From an uncultured Collinsella sp. (GTDB lineage Bacteria > Actinomycetota > Coriobacteriia > Coriobacteriales > Coriobacteriaceae): DNA of 25,796 bases. The translations under genes and the position numbers were made by a program. Shown piece after piece: positions 6,269 through 16,444 of the stretch. Below the pieces are notes generated by a model. That model was not told the origin of the DNA. It did not search any database and saw only the letters and a list, made by a program, of their open reading frames with translations. The stretch's first letter is position 1. The number at the start of each line of letters is the position of its first letter. The stretch is from NCBI GenBank assembly GCA_959599635.1, contig CAUGJN010000014.1, positions 1 through 25,796 on the forward strand, written 5' to 3'.

Positions 6269-8442
6269 CCTCCGCTGACCTCCTTAAAAATGTGTCGATA
6301 TCGCATGGCGACCGCATCGCGCAGGGGGCGCGTCGCCACGGAGTCAAGGTTGCAAGCATACCGCAAGAGCTCGACCGCGTCCAAATGGGCCCACTCGATC
6401 AGCTCCTCGTCGGCATCCAGGTCGACAAAGCGCAGGGTCACTCCGCCATGCTGGCGGTACCCCAGGATTTCGCCCTCGTGGCGCAGACGCAGGTCCATCT
6501 GGGCGAGCGTAAAGCCATCCGAGGTTTTTTCGAGCGATTGCAGGCGATCTTGTGCTGCCGAAGCGCCGCCGTTGCCCTTGGAGTGCGTCATGACCAGGCA
6601 CGTGCCCGACACACTGCCACGGCCCACGCGACCGCGCAGCTGGTGCAGAGCAGCCAAACCAAAGCGCTCCCCGTTCTCGATAACCATGACGGTGGCGTTA
6701 GGCACGTCGACGCCCACCTCGACCACCGTAGTCGAGACGAGCACGTCAATCTCGCCACGCTTAAAGGCATCGATAACCTGGGCCTTCTCGCCCGCTGGCA
6801 TGCGGCCGTGAAGGCGCTCGATGGCAAGACCCGGCAACGCCAGACGCAGGCGATCGAGCTCGGTCGCCGTATCGTGCAGCGGCACGGGGACCGTCACGCG
6901 GCCCTCATCGTCGCGGGCGATACCGGGCACGTCCTCCAGCTCATCGGCCGAGTCGCTCGGCTCCACGAGCGGGCAAATAACGTAGGCCTGCTGACCCTTT
7001 TCATGCGCCTCGCGGATGGCGCCATAGGCAAGGTCGCGGCTCGACTCGGTAAGCACGCGTGTCGTCACGCCAGCGCCAGGGACGGGCCGATGGCGGATGA
7101 TGCTCGTGTCCAGATCGCCGTAGACCGAAAGCGCAAGCGTACGTGGGATGGGCGTTGCCGTCATAACGAGCAGATCGGCACCGGGGCCCTTCGCGCGCAG
7201 GGCATTGCGTTGGCCGACGCCAAACCGGTGCTGCTCATCGATGACCACGAGCGACAGATGCTTAAACGCCACGTTATCCGAAAGCACCGCGTGGGTGCCA
7301 AAGAGCACGTCGAGCTCGCCCGATTCCAGCTGGGCATGGATCCGCTCGCGCTCTGCGGCCGGCGTGGCGCCCGTCAGGAGCGCCCAGGCCATGCCAGCCT
7401 GCGAGAGCAAGGGGCCGGTCTTATCGGCATATTGACGCGCCAGCACGCCCGTGGGCGCCATAACGCAGGCCTGCGTGCCGCTATCGGTAGCCACAGCCAG
7501 CGCGCAGGCGGCAACGGCGGTCTTACCGGTACCGACATCGCCCAGCAGCAGGCGGTTCATCACGCGCCCGCCATCGCACATATCGCGAAGGATATCTTGG
7601 AATGCGGCCTGTTGCTCGTCGCTCAGCGAAAACGGCAGGGCCTGCTTAAGCGCGGCCAGGTGCTCGCCCGCGGCGTGGGCATAGGGCACCACATCGACCA
7701 GGCCGCCGTCGTTGCGCAGGCGCAGCGCCAGCTGCAGGTAGAGGCACTCCTCGTAGGCAAGCCGTGCGCGCGCGATATCGCGCTCAGCCATGCTCGAGGG
7801 AAAATGGATCGATCGAAGCGCACGGGCATTGCTCATCAGGCGGCGCTTGACGCGTAAGCGTGCGGGAATCGGGTCGAAGGGATTGCCGACGACCTCGAGC
7901 GCGCCACTTACGATGCGGCGCATCCACGCCTGGCTCACCCCATCGCTCACATAATGGACCGGCAAAATGGTGCCCGCGGCGCGCCCTTCCTCAAGCTTTT
8001 CAAAGTGCGGAGAGGCCATCTGCTTAAAGCCGTAGGCAAACTCGACCTTACCCATCACGGCCAGGCGGTCGCCCTGCTTAAATTGCTGGGCAATCCAGGG
8101 CTGACGGAAAAAGGCGACTTGCAGCACCCCCGTCTCGTCCACCAGCGAGACCTCGGTCACCTGCATACGCGGACGGGGCTGCTTTTGAACGATACGATCG
8201 ACCGTGGCGACAATCGTGCACACGGTACCGATGGGCGCCATCTCAATGGACCAGGAGCGCGTAAAGTCGAGATATCGGTGAGGGATATGGAGAAGGAGGT
8301 CCCCCACCGTCCGAATTCCCAGACGGCGAAGGGCCTCCTCACGTTTACCCGAAACATATTTGAGTCGCGCGATATCCTCGTCGAGCGCATTGCTCTGGGC
8401 AAAGCGCTCCGAGACGCGCGGCACGGAGCACAGCTCGGACAT
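6265..8442 (-). CDS. recG: ATP-dependent DNA helicase RecG
   Basis: RecG is a superfamily 2 translocase that remodels stalled forks and branched DNA intermediates. The protein has 725 aa. The N-terminal wedge domain (about residues 70-150) is followed by the helicase core: Walker A GDVGTGKT at 301-308, DEQH box at 402-405 in VVIDEQHRFGVGQR, TATPIPRTLALSVYGDLD, and the C-terminal helicase motifs including STTVVEVGVDVPNATVMVIENGERFGLAALHQLRGRVGRG. The ATG at 8442 lies 10 bases after the fakA stop and has no clear ribosome site, so coupling is likely; an alternative start cannot be excluded. The downstream end overlaps rsmD by 4 bases. Confidence 0.96.
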   Translation of the reverse strand: MSELCSVPRVSERFAQSNALDEDIARLKYVSGKREEALRRLGIRTVGDLLLHIPHRYLDFTRSWSIEMAPIGTVCTIVATVDRIVQKQPRPRMQVTEVSLVDETGVLQVAFFRQPWIAQQFKQGDRLAVMGKVEFAYGFKQMASPHFEKLEEGRAAGTILPVHYVSDGVSQAWMRRIVSGALEVVGNPFDPIPARLRVKRRLMSNARALRSIHFPSSMAERDIARARLAYEECLYLQLALRLRNDGGLVDVVPYAHAAGEHLAALKQALPFSLSDEQQAAFQDILRDMCDGGRVMNRLLLGDVGTGKTAVAACALAVATDSGTQACVMAPTGVLARQYADKTGPLLSQAGMAWALLTGATPAAERERIHAQLESGELDVLFGTHAVLSDNVAFKHLSLVVIDEQHRFGVGQRNALRAKGPGADLLVMTATPIPRTLALSVYGDLDTSIIRHRPVPGAGVTTRVLTESSRDLAYGAIREAHEKGQQAYVICPLVEPSDSADELEDVPGIARDDEGRVTVPVPLHDTATELDRLRLALPGLAIERLHGRMPAGEKAQVIDAFKRGEIDVLVSTTVVEVGVDVPNATVMVIENGERFGLAALHQLRGRVGRGSVSGTCLVMTHSKGNGGASAAQDRLQSLEKTSDGFTLAQMDLRLRHEGEILGYRQHGGVTLRFVDLDADEELIEWAHLDAVELLRYACNLDSVATRPLRDAVAMRYRHIFKEVSGG

Positions 8443-8452
8443 GGGCAGATGC

Positions 8453-10114
8453 CTACTCGATCGAGAAGATCACGGGATAGAGCGGCTGCTCGCCACGATG
8501 AGCGTCGATCTCCAAGTCGGGCTGAGCCTCCTCGATGGCGTCGACGATCTCCTGGAAGGCCTCATCGGACAGCTCCTCGCCGGCCAGAATCGTCAGCGCA
8601 TCGCCCTCCTCTTCCTCCTGCATGCGGTTGATGCAGTCGAGCGTGACCTGCTTAACATCGGAGCCGACCACGTCGATGGAACCGGCAATGATACCCATGA
8701 CGTCACCGGAGTGAATCGGAGAGCCGTCAGAGGCACTGGAATCGCGCACGGCACGGGTAACCTCGCCATCGCGAACTTCGCTGATGGCGTCGACCATAGC
8801 GGCAACGGCGTCCTCGAGCTCGGAATCGGGCAGGACCGCGAACAGTGCGGAGAACGCCTGCGGGACGGTCTTGGTGGGAACGACGGCGACCTTCTTGTCG
8901 GTGCAAGCAGAAGCGGCGGCCTCGGCAGCCATGCGGATGTTGCCGTTATTGGGCAGGATAATGACCGAGGTCGCGTTGACCTGGTCCACCGCGCCCAGCA
9001 GGTCGGCGGTCGAGGGGTTCATGGTCTGGCCACCCGAGACGATCACGTCGACGCCGAGGGACTTGAGGATATCGGCCTCACCGGAGCCGGCGGCAACAGC
9101 GACAAAGCCCAGCGCCTTGGCGGGCTCGGCGGCCTTTTCCTGGTCCTCGTGAATCTTGGCGGTACGGTCGTGGGCCTCCATCTCCATGTTGTGGATAAAG
9201 ACCTCGTAGATCTGACCAAGCTGCAGCATGTGCTCGAGCACCAGGTTGGGGGTGTTGGAGTGCACGTGGATCTTGTAGTCGGGGTAGGCACCCACGAGCA
9301 GCTCGCAGTCGCCCATGGAGCCCAGGAACTTAAGGCACTCGTCCTCGTCAAACGGGGCGTCGGCCTTAAAGAGGAACTCGTTGCAGTAGCGGAACTCCGA
9401 GCCCTCCCAATCGTCGTTGGCCTCAATCTCAACGCGACCGAGGGCCGCGTCGCGGGCAGAGCCAGCGGAATCAAACGTGGCGGAGAAATCCTCGACAACG
9501 GTGCTGCGGCCAAGCGCGGCGGCGACAAAGTTCTCCAGGAAGATGGCAAAGCCAAAGGCGCCGGAGTCGACCACGCCGTTCTCCTTCAGAACGGGCAGCA
9601 GGTCGGGCGTGCGGGCGACGGACTGGTAGGCCTCGACGACGATGGCGTCGAGCGCGTCCTCGGCCGAGAACTTCTTCTTTTCGCACTCGTCGGCCTTGGT
9701 CGAGACATCGCGCAGGACCGTGAGAATCGTGCCCTCGATGGGCTTGCGGACGGCCTGGAAGGCGACCTTGACGGCGCGGCGGAAAGCGAAGGCGATGTTG
9801 GCGGACGTGATGGGCTCATCGGCAGAAACGAGACCCTCGGCAACACCGCGCAGGATCTGCGAGGTGATGACGCCGGAGTTGCCGCGGGCGCCCATCAGGG
9901 AGCCGTGGGTGATGGCGCCGGCGATGGCCTCCATATCGGCATCGGCGGGAAGGGCGGAAAGCTCCTTGGTCACCGAGGCGAGCGTGAGCGACATGTTGGT
10001 GCCGGTGTCGCCGTCGGGTACGGGGAAGACGTTGAGCTTGTTGATCTCCTCGGCCTTGTCGGAAACGGCAGCCGCAGCGATCGGAAAACAGGTGCGAATG
10101 GTCTTTGCAATCAT
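8453..10114 (-). CDS. fakA: DAK2/FakA family kinase (fatty acid kinase ATP-binding subunit)
   Basis: FakA-type proteins supply the ATP-binding half of fatty acid kinase, phosphorylating fatty acids held on a FakB partner to give acyl-phosphate for phospholipid synthesis. The protein has 553 aa. The N-terminal DhaL (DAK2) domain shows NVFPVPDGDTGTNM (residues 28-41, with D34 and D36 expected to bind Mg-ATP) and SLMGARGNSGVITSQILRG. The C-terminal FakA domain shows SGGQTMNPSTADLL (around 360) and ILPNNGNI. No fakB lies in the window. The ATG at 10114 has GGAG about 12 bases upstream, a rather long spacing. Asp23 family gene upstream and recG downstream is the common neighbourhood. Fatty acid kinase activity is inferred from the family. 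Confidence 0.88.
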   Translation of the reverse strand: MIAKTIRTCFPIAAAAVSDKAEEINKLNVFPVPDGDTGTNMSLTLASVTKELSALPADADMEAIAGAITHGSLMGARGNSGVITSQILRGVAEGLVSADEPITSANIAFAFRRAVKVAFQAVRKPIEGTILTVLRDVSTKADECEKKKFSAEDALDAIVVEAYQSVARTPDLLPVLKENGVVDSGAFGFAIFLENFVAAALGRSTVVEDFSATFDSAGSARDAALGRVEIEANDDWEGSEFRYCNEFLFKADAPFDEDECLKFLGSMGDCELLVGAYPDYKIHVHSNTPNLVLEHMLQLGQIYEVFIHNMEMEAHDRTAKIHEDQEKAAEPAKALGFVAVAAGSGEADILKSLGVDVIVSGGQTMNPSTADLLGAVDQVNATSVIILPNNGNIRMAAEAAASACTDKKVAVVPTKTVPQAFSALFAVLPDSELEDAVAAMVDAISEVRDGEVTRAVRDSSASDGSPIHSGDVMGIIAGSIDVVGSDVKQVTLDCINRMQEEEEGDALTILAGEELSDEAFQEIVDAIEEAQPDLEIDAHRGEQPLYPVIFSIE

Positions 10115-10141
10115 GGGTATTTGAATCTCCGTTTTCGGATG

Positions 10142-10498
10142 CTAGTTCAGACGGCTCTTGAGCGCGTCGATGTGGATGCCGATCTTAAGGCTGGCGGGAT
10201 CGATCTGGGCGATCTCCTGCAGGGTGAAGGCAACGGAGCTCGAAAGATTGTGGCAGACGGACTTCATGTTGACGCCGCTCTCGAGCACGACGTGAAGATC
10301 GACCGTAAGGCCGTTCTCGTCGGCGGAGACAAGCACGCCCTTGCGGAGGCGCTGACCGGCAAGCAGACGCACGCTCTCGGCGCCCTGGAGCTGTTCGGCC
10401 ATACCGACGACGCCGTAGCACGTCATCGCGGCATAACCGGCAATATCGGCAATAACGTCGTTCGAGACGCTCAGGCTGCCGTTAATGGTCTCAGACAC
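10142..10498 (-). CDS. Asp23/Gls24 family protein
   Basis: This small cytosolic protein of the Asp23/Gls24 (DUF322, YloU) family has 118 aa. Family members are associated with envelope homeostasis in Gram-positive bacteria and this paralogue type regularly precedes fakA. The core is VSNDVIADIAGYAAMTCYGVVGM, then a central KGVLVSADENGLTVDLHVVLESGVN, and a helical C-terminus. I chose the GTG at 10498 because AAGGAG lies 6 bases upstream and the protein then begins MSETINGSLSVS, typical of the family. A 6-bp hairpin lies directly before the ribosome site. It is separated from fakA by 27 bases. Its molecular function is not established. Confidence 0.9.
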   Translation of the reverse strand: MSETINGSLSVSNDVIADIAGYAAMTCYGVVGMAEQLQGAESVRLLAGQRLRKGVLVSADENGLTVDLHVVLESGVNMKSVCHNLSSSVAFTLQEIAQIDPASLKIGIHIDALKSRLN

Positions 10499-10513
10499 AA
10501 GAATCTCCTTATC

Positions 10514-10530
10514 TGGTGCTCGCGGCACCA
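10514..10530 (-). other. Small hairpin before the asp23 ribosome site
   Basis: TGGTGC and its complement GCACCA form a 6-bp stem around a 5-base loop, ending about 5 bases before the AAGGAG of the asp23-family gene. It could modulate translation of asp23-fakA. The 194-base tRNA-asp23 spacer holds no convincing promoter that I can point to. Confidence 0.4.
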
Positions 10531-10656
10531 TCTCGTGGGAGCAATCATTGCAATATTCTACAACGACCGCGCCGTGTTGAGGTGGTGGGCCGCGGGATTA
10601 CATCCTCGACACGAAATGTTGATATGGCAACGTTCGCGCTAGGAGATCGCGGCATG

Positions 10657-10686
10657 AAAAAACCCGCCGCATAAGCGACGGGTTTT
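10657..10686 (-). terminator. Terminator after tRNA-Asn
   Basis: The stem arms centre on 10662-10670 and 10675-10683 with one mismatch and the loop ATAA. It is flanked by A-runs and T-runs so that the minus-strand transcript ends in a run of six T. It starts 7 bases past the tRNA CCA end and fits as its terminator. Confidence 0.88.
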
Positions 10687-10692
10687 ACAACC

Positions 10693-10767
10693 TGGCTCCC
10701 CGGGTAGGACTCGAACCTACAACAGCGCGGTTAACAGCCGCGTGCTCTACCATTGAGCTACCGAGGA
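10693..10767 (-). tRNA. tRNA-Asn (anticodon GTT)
   Basis: A 75-nt cloverleaf with the 3' CCA encoded. The acceptor arms are TCCTCGG and CCGGGGA (one G-U pair), the D arm GCTC/GAGC, the anticodon arm CGCGG/CCGCG around CTGTTAA, and the T arm GTAGG/CCTAC around TTCGAGT. The anticodon GTT reads asparagine codons. It has its own promoter and terminator and stands alone between rpoD and the asp23-fakA operon. Confidence 0.97.
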
Positions 10768-10797
10768 ATAGGTGCGTGCTCTCAAGCAACGAAGTTT

Positions 10798-10825
10798 ATT
10801 ATACGGACGAATCAGCTTAGGGCAA
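10798..10825 (-). promoter_or_regulatory. Sigma-A promoter of tRNA-Asn
   Basis: On the minus strand there is TTGCCC (complement at 10820-10825), a 16-base spacer and a perfect TATAAT (complement at 10798-10803), with A/T-rich sequence upstream. The expected transcription start is about 25 bases before the mature tRNA 5' end. This is one of the two clearest promoters in the window. Confidence 0.85.
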
Positions 10826-10851
10826 GAACTTTTTTGAGAATTTTTCCGACC

Positions 10852-10879
10852 TAGTCATTGGGGACGTCCCCAATGACTA
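10852..10879. repeat. 28-bp perfect palindrome between rpoD and tRNA-Asn
   Basis: The half site is TAGTCATTGGGGAC, followed exactly by its reverse complement with no spacer. It lies between the rpoD terminator and the tRNA-Asn promoter, outside any gene. There is no T-run on either side, so it is not a standard terminator. The GGGGACGTCCCC core resembles intergenic palindromes that I recall from REP-type repeats, but that is recollection only. Confidence 0.85.
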
Positions 10880-10884
10880 CATGA

Positions 10885-10918
10885 AAGCGCCCCCAAGCGG
10901 ATGTGCTTGAGGGCGCTT
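10885..10918 (-). terminator. Terminator downstream of rpoD
   Basis: The stem arms 10885-10898 and 10905-10918 form 14 pairs with one mismatch around a 6-base loop, beginning 13 bases after the rpoD stop. The trailing T-run is short (TTTC). It fits as the end of the rimP-to-rpoD transcript. Confidence 0.75.
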
Positions 10919-10931
10919 CTTGCTTGCGAGG

Positions 10932-12278
<1,347 letters not shown>

Positions 12279-12310
12279 AGATTCTCCCTTCATAGTCCAC
12301 AGGACTCATT

Positions 12311-12319
12311 ACTTTAGCA
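12311..12319 (-). promoter_or_regulatory. Possible extended -10 promoter of rpoD
   Basis: In the 110-base dnaG-rpoD spacer the minus strand carries TGC followed by TAAAGT, an extended -10 form, about 32 bases before the GTG start. No good -35 is seen at the right distance. It could allow rpoD expression independent of the upstream operon. Moderate to weak evidence. Confidence 0.4.
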
Positions 12320-12388
12320 CACACATTGACGTCTATACCCAAAAATCAGACTGGATATAGGCGCAAATACGCTGGTTGACCACAACAT

Positions 12389-14500
12389 CTAGGCCTGATC
12401 GGCGCCCGTTGTCTCCAAACCGATCAAACGGAACGGGTCAGCCACGCCGCCGATCGACTTTTGGAGCTCGCGCTGGCGCTGAGAATCTTGCATCGCCTGC
12501 ATCGTCAGCACACGGCGCGCCTCATCGTCGAGCGACCGGTCCTGACGAAGCTTTGCCTGCGCGGCGCGCATGCGGCGCTTGATGGTGTAGAGCTCAAGGG
12601 TATCAAGCATAAACACGATGTTCGTCTCGGTGGGATGCTTACTCGTCGACGAAATGCGTCCGGCGCTGACAAGCGACGCTGCCTCGGGACACACCGCGCG
12701 CGCCGCATCCATACACGCCGTGGGGTCGGTGCCCGGCGGCGTCGCGAGCACGGCCCATGCGATGGACTCGTGGCGCGGATCTACCCACTCGATCGAGCAG
12801 ATGCGGTCGGCATACGTGCGGAACAGGTCGGGATAGCTCGTGAGCATCGTCAGCAGCTCGCGCTCCCCCGCCAAAGACTTTCGCTCCAGGTCGGTCAGCA
12901 CGATTGGCATCGTCGGCGCGGACGCGCCAGAAGCATCGGCGGCCGGCACCGCGCCATCCATACCAGCCGGCACATCGATAGGCGGCATATCGTCGACGAC
13001 CTCGGCCGGCGCGGCCCCGTAGGCCTCAAGCGGCACATAGTCATACGGCTCTTCCTCGACCGGTGCGGACACCGGCGGCGTCACCCCCGACGCCCAGACA
13101 CCGCGAGACACCCCCTGCGAACCTGATGCCCGAACGCCCGCGCTGCCTGCACGCTCGGTTTGCGCCCGCTGGCGCTCGTAGTTCTGCTCGCGACGACGCT
13201 CGGCGTCCTCGCGCTTGGCAACATCGCGAAACACACGGCCCGAGCTCGAACGCACCGTCTCCAAGTCCAACCCCAGCAGGTCGGCAATCTGGATAAAGTA
13301 CGTATCGATCATGTAGCTATTGCGCAGCGGATAGATGAGCGTCAGCGCATCCTCGAGCGCCTTGGCACGACCGCCCGGCGTGGAAATGTCGCTCGACTCC
13401 TGCAGTGAGCGGTACACAAAGTCCATGAGGGGCTCGGCGGCGTCGATACGCGCCTGCAACGCCTCGCCACCATGCGCGGTGATGAACTCCATGGGGTCGT
13501 TGCCGTCGGGAAGCACCACGCAGCGCAGGTCCATCGAATCCTGCTCGATAAACTGAATCGCGCGGCGCGCGGCCTTTTGACCGGCAGCGTCGCCATCGAA
13601 CATATATACAATGCGCTTGGCAAAACGGGTGAGCGTCTTTACATGATGTTCCGTCAACGCCGTACCCAGCGTGGCGACGACGTTTTTGATCCCCGCCTCC
13701 CAGCAGGCGATACAGTCGGTATATCCCTCCACCACGATGGCGGTATCCTGCGCGACGATAAACTCCTTAGCCCAGTTAAAGCCGTAGAGGTTTCGCTTTT
13801 TATGGAACACGCTCGTCTCGGCGGTGTTGAGGTACTTAGGCTGGCCGTCGCCCATAATGCGCCCGCCAAAGGCGATGTTATGACCCTGCTCATCAAAGAT
13901 GGGAAACATCACGCGGTCGTAAAAACGGTCGGCAAGCTGCCCGCGCCCACGGCTCACGGCCACGTTGGCATCGATCATTTCCTGCGGGGTAAAGCCTGCC
14001 TGCGACAGATGCGACACCAGCGCGTTGCGACCCGGCGCAAAACCCAGGCAGTAGCGGCGGCAGACGTCGCCGCCCATACCGCGGCTGGCGAAATACTCGC
14101 GCGGACGGCTGTCCTTACCGCGCATGAGCATGGTGTGGTAGAACTGGGCGGTCTCGGCGCACAGGTCGTAGATGCGGGCACGCTTGGTGCCGCGCTCGCG
14201 ATAGGCGCCGGTATCGTGCAGCTCAATGCCGGCACGGTCGGCCAGGTAGCGAATCGACTCAGGGAAGCTCAGGTTCTCGCGCTTCATGATGTAGGTGAAG
14301 ACGTCGCCGCCCTCGCCACAGCCAAAGCAGTGCCACACCTGCGTGGCGGGGATAATGTGAAACGACGGGGTCTTTTCGCCATGGAAGGGGCAGCAACCCC
14401 AAAACTCATGGCCGCGGGGCTTGAGCTCAACCGTTTCCTGCACGATGGCAACCAGGTCGGACGCAGCGCGCACCTGGTCTTTTTCCTCATCGCTAATCAC
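12389..14500 (-). CDS. dnaG: DNA primase DnaG
   Basis: DnaG makes the RNA primers for DNA replication. The protein has 703 aa, somewhat longer than usual. The N-terminal zinc finger uses Cys37, His40, Cys58 and Cys61 (CPFHGEKTPSFHI and HCFGCGEGGD). The catalytic core ends in a TOPRIM domain with Glu258 in VVEGYTDCIA and D302/D304 in YMFDGDAAGQKAARR. After it, residues about 428-535 are an Arg/Gln-rich then Ala/Pro/Gly-rich low-complexity linker, which explains the extra length. A helical C-terminal domain (about 536-703) should contact the replicative helicase. The start is a GTG at 14500 overlapping the ribF end by 8 bases, with GGGGGTGAG upstream, so it is translationally coupled to ribF. 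Confidence 0.97.
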   Translation of the reverse strand: MISDEEKDQVRAASDLVAIVQETVELKPRGHEFWGCCPFHGEKTPSFHIIPATQVWHCFGCGEGGDVFTYIMKRENLSFPESIRYLADRAGIELHDTGAYRERGTKRARIYDLCAETAQFYHTMLMRGKDSRPREYFASRGMGGDVCRRYCLGFAPGRNALVSHLSQAGFTPQEMIDANVAVSRGRGQLADRFYDRVMFPIFDEQGHNIAFGGRIMGDGQPKYLNTAETSVFHKKRNLYGFNWAKEFIVAQDTAIVVEGYTDCIACWEAGIKNVVATLGTALTEHHVKTLTRFAKRIVYMFDGDAAGQKAARRAIQFIEQDSMDLRCVVLPDGNDPMEFITAHGGEALQARIDAAEPLMDFVYRSLQESSDISTPGGRAKALEDALTLIYPLRNSYMIDTYFIQIADLLGLDLETVRSSSGRVFRDVAKREDAERRREQNYERQRAQTERAGSAGVRASGSQGVSRGVWASGVTPPVSAPVEEEPYDYVPLEAYGAAPAEVVDDMPPIDVPAGMDGAVPAADASGASAPTMPIVLTDLERKSLAGERELLTMLTSYPDLFRTYADRICSIEWVDPRHESIAWAVLATPPGTDPTACMDAARAVCPEAASLVSAGRISSTSKHPTETNIVFMLDTLELYTIKRRMRAAQAKLRQDRSLDDEARRVLTMQAMQDSQRQRELQKSIGGVADPFRLIGLETTGADQA

Positions 14501-15500
14501 GGATGCTCACCCCCTGCTCACCCAAATGATGACGGATATCGTCAATATTACCCTCGACGGTCGCGATAAGCTCGTCCAGCGAATCGAACACGCGCGACGG
14601 GCGCAGCCAACGTGTAAACGCCAGCGAAACCGAGGCGCCGTACAGGTCGCCTGCATACCCGATCAAGTTGGTCTCGAGATGAGCCGAGGCGGCATCGTCG
14701 GCATACGTCGGCGGCAGGCCCACGTTGACGGCGGCAGGCCATACGGTATCGTCGACCAGCACCAAGCCCTCGTAGACGCCATCGGCAGGCACCTGAATGC
14801 CCTCGGGCACCTGAATATTTGCCGTGGGAAAACCCATGTCGGAGCCCTGGTGACGACCGCCGGCAACAATACCTCGCAGCATATACGGGCGGCCGAGCAG
14901 CTCGGCGGCAAGCTCAACATGACCCCGGCGCAGCTCCTGGCGAATACGGGTGGCGCAGATCGTCTGCCCATCGACGCACAGCAGCTCGTGGCCATAGACG
15001 TCAACGCCGCGCTCGGCTCCCCATGCCTGCATCTCGGCAACGCCCGAGGCACCGCCGCGGCCCAACCTAAAGTCGCTACCCACGCGAATCGAGCGGATAT
15101 CGACGACGCGCGACAGCAGCTTAAGAAAGCCTACGTGGTCGAGTGCCGCCACCGCGGGCGTAAAGGGAACGGCCACGACCGCATCGACCCCGGTGAGAGC
15201 CAGGGCATGCAGACGGTCAGCCGTCGTCATCAATTTTTGCGCGGGCGTAGGGCTCACCACCACGTCCGGGTCGGGATCGAAGGTGACCACGACCGCCTTG
15301 CAGCCATGGTCACGCGCATCGCGAACGACCGCGTCGATCAATTCGCGATGCCCCCGATGCACGCCGTCGAACACGCCGATGGCGATCGACGCGGCACCCA
15401 GGCACGCGCAATCATCAAATGCATCGGCGGCGACGATGCGGGCCTCATCCGACTCGCCCGCGAAAAAAATACGCGCGAGCTCGTGGGAGGCCAGCATCAT
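14493..15500 (-). CDS. ribF: Bifunctional riboflavin kinase / FAD synthetase
   Basis: RibF phosphorylates riboflavin to FMN and adenylylates FMN to FAD. The protein has 335 aa. The N-terminal nucleotidyltransferase domain shows IGVFDGVHRGH (residues 41-51) and GSDFRLGRGG (141-150). The C-terminal kinase domain shows RGIVAGGRHQGSDMGFPTANI (209-229) and VNVGLPPTY. The first 30 residues are less conserved. The ATG at 15500 overlaps the truB stop as ATGA; a second ATG follows at once. The truB-ribF pairing is widespread. In many Actinobacteria rpsO comes next, but here dnaG does, overlapping ribF by 8 bases. Confidence 0.96.
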   Translation of the reverse strand: MMLASHELARIFFAGESDEARIVAADAFDDCACLGAASIAIGVFDGVHRGHRELIDAVVRDARDHGCKAVVVTFDPDPDVVVSPTPAQKLMTTADRLHALALTGVDAVVAVPFTPAVAALDHVGFLKLLSRVVDIRSIRVGSDFRLGRGGASGVAEMQAWGAERGVDVYGHELLCVDGQTICATRIRQELRRGHVELAAELLGRPYMLRGIVAGGRHQGSDMGFPTANIQVPEGIQVPADGVYEGLVLVDDTVWPAAVNVGLPPTYADDAASAHLETNLIGYAGDLYGASVSLAFTRWLRPSRVFDSLDELIATVEGNIDDIRHHLGEQGVSIRD

Positions 15501-16429
15501 CGAACACCGCCGATCGCCTGCGGAAAGACATGCTCCATAACAAAGCGGCCGCCCTCGATACGGGCAAGCGCCTTGAGCCCGCCATCGAGCACCAGCGCAA
15601 ACGGCGCCTTCGACGCATCGAAGCTCGCAAGCGCGCGCTCAATAGGAATACGACGTCCGCACAGCAGATCGTCGGCAAGATCACCCGGCAAGTCGACGCG
15701 CGTGGCGCCCAGTGCCGCAATGGGATCCAGGGCAAAGCCGGCAGCGGACTCGGCAGAAAGTTCCTCGACCGCATGACAGGCACCGATGGAAACAACACCG
15801 GAGGCCGTACGGCGCAATGCAGAAATATGCGCCGCGTTGTCGCAGGCACGACCCAGGTCGCGAGCGAGCGCACGGATATAGGTGCCCTTACTCACCGAAA
15901 ACGCCACGGTCCAAACGCACGCTTCGCCCTCGCCGCTCACGGCAATCAGGTTAGCGGAGTACACCTCGACCGGACGCGGGGGCAGCGACACGGCATTGCC
16001 CTCGCGCGCAGACTTATAGGCGCGCACGCCGTTGACCGAAATGGCCGAAAACGCCGGCGGCACCTGCATCTGAGGGCCCAGCATGGCGCACAGGCGCTCG
16101 CGGGCATAGGCCGGATCGCGCAAGTCGGCGGCAATGGGCACTGTGCGGACGGCCTCGCCCTCCGCATCATCGGTATTGGTCTCGACGCCAAACGAAATGT
16201 CGGCGACGTAGCTTTTGGTATCGAGCGTGAGCATGCCCAGCAGACGCGTTGCCTGGCCTACGCCCACCACCATGACACCCGATGCCATGGGGTCGAGCGT
16301 TCCGGCATGACCGACGCGCCGCTCATGGAGGGAGCGTCGGCATTGCGAAACCACGTCGTGGGACGTGCAGCCCACCGGCTTATCGACGGCGAGCAGCATA
16401 TTGAGTTGAGAAGGTGTACGACGAGCCAT
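15497..16429 (-). CDS. truB: tRNA pseudouridine55 synthase TruB
   Basis: TruB isomerises U55 to pseudouridine in the T loop of tRNAs. The protein has 310 aa. Key segments are LLAVDKPVGCTSHDVV, GHAGTLDPMASGVMVVGVGQATRL with the catalytic Asp46, KSYVADISFGVETNTDDAEG and GTYIRALARDLG. The ATG at 16429 has GGATGG about 5 bases upstream and follows the nrnA stop by 15 bases. The stop overlaps ribF by 4 bases. The position between nrnA and ribF in the rbfA-truB cluster is standard. Confidence 0.97.
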   Translation of the reverse strand: MARRTPSQLNMLLAVDKPVGCTSHDVVSQCRRSLHERRVGHAGTLDPMASGVMVVGVGQATRLLGMLTLDTKSYVADISFGVETNTDDAEGEAVRTVPIAADLRDPAYARERLCAMLGPQMQVPPAFSAISVNGVRAYKSAREGNAVSLPPRPVEVYSANLIAVSGEGEACVWTVAFSVSKGTYIRALARDLGRACDNAAHISALRRTASGVVSIGACHAVEELSAESAAGFALDPIAALGATRVDLPGDLADDLLCGRRIPIERALASFDASKAPFALVLDGGLKALARIEGGRFVMEHVFPQAIGGVR

Positions 16430-16444
16430 GTACCATCCAAAAAG

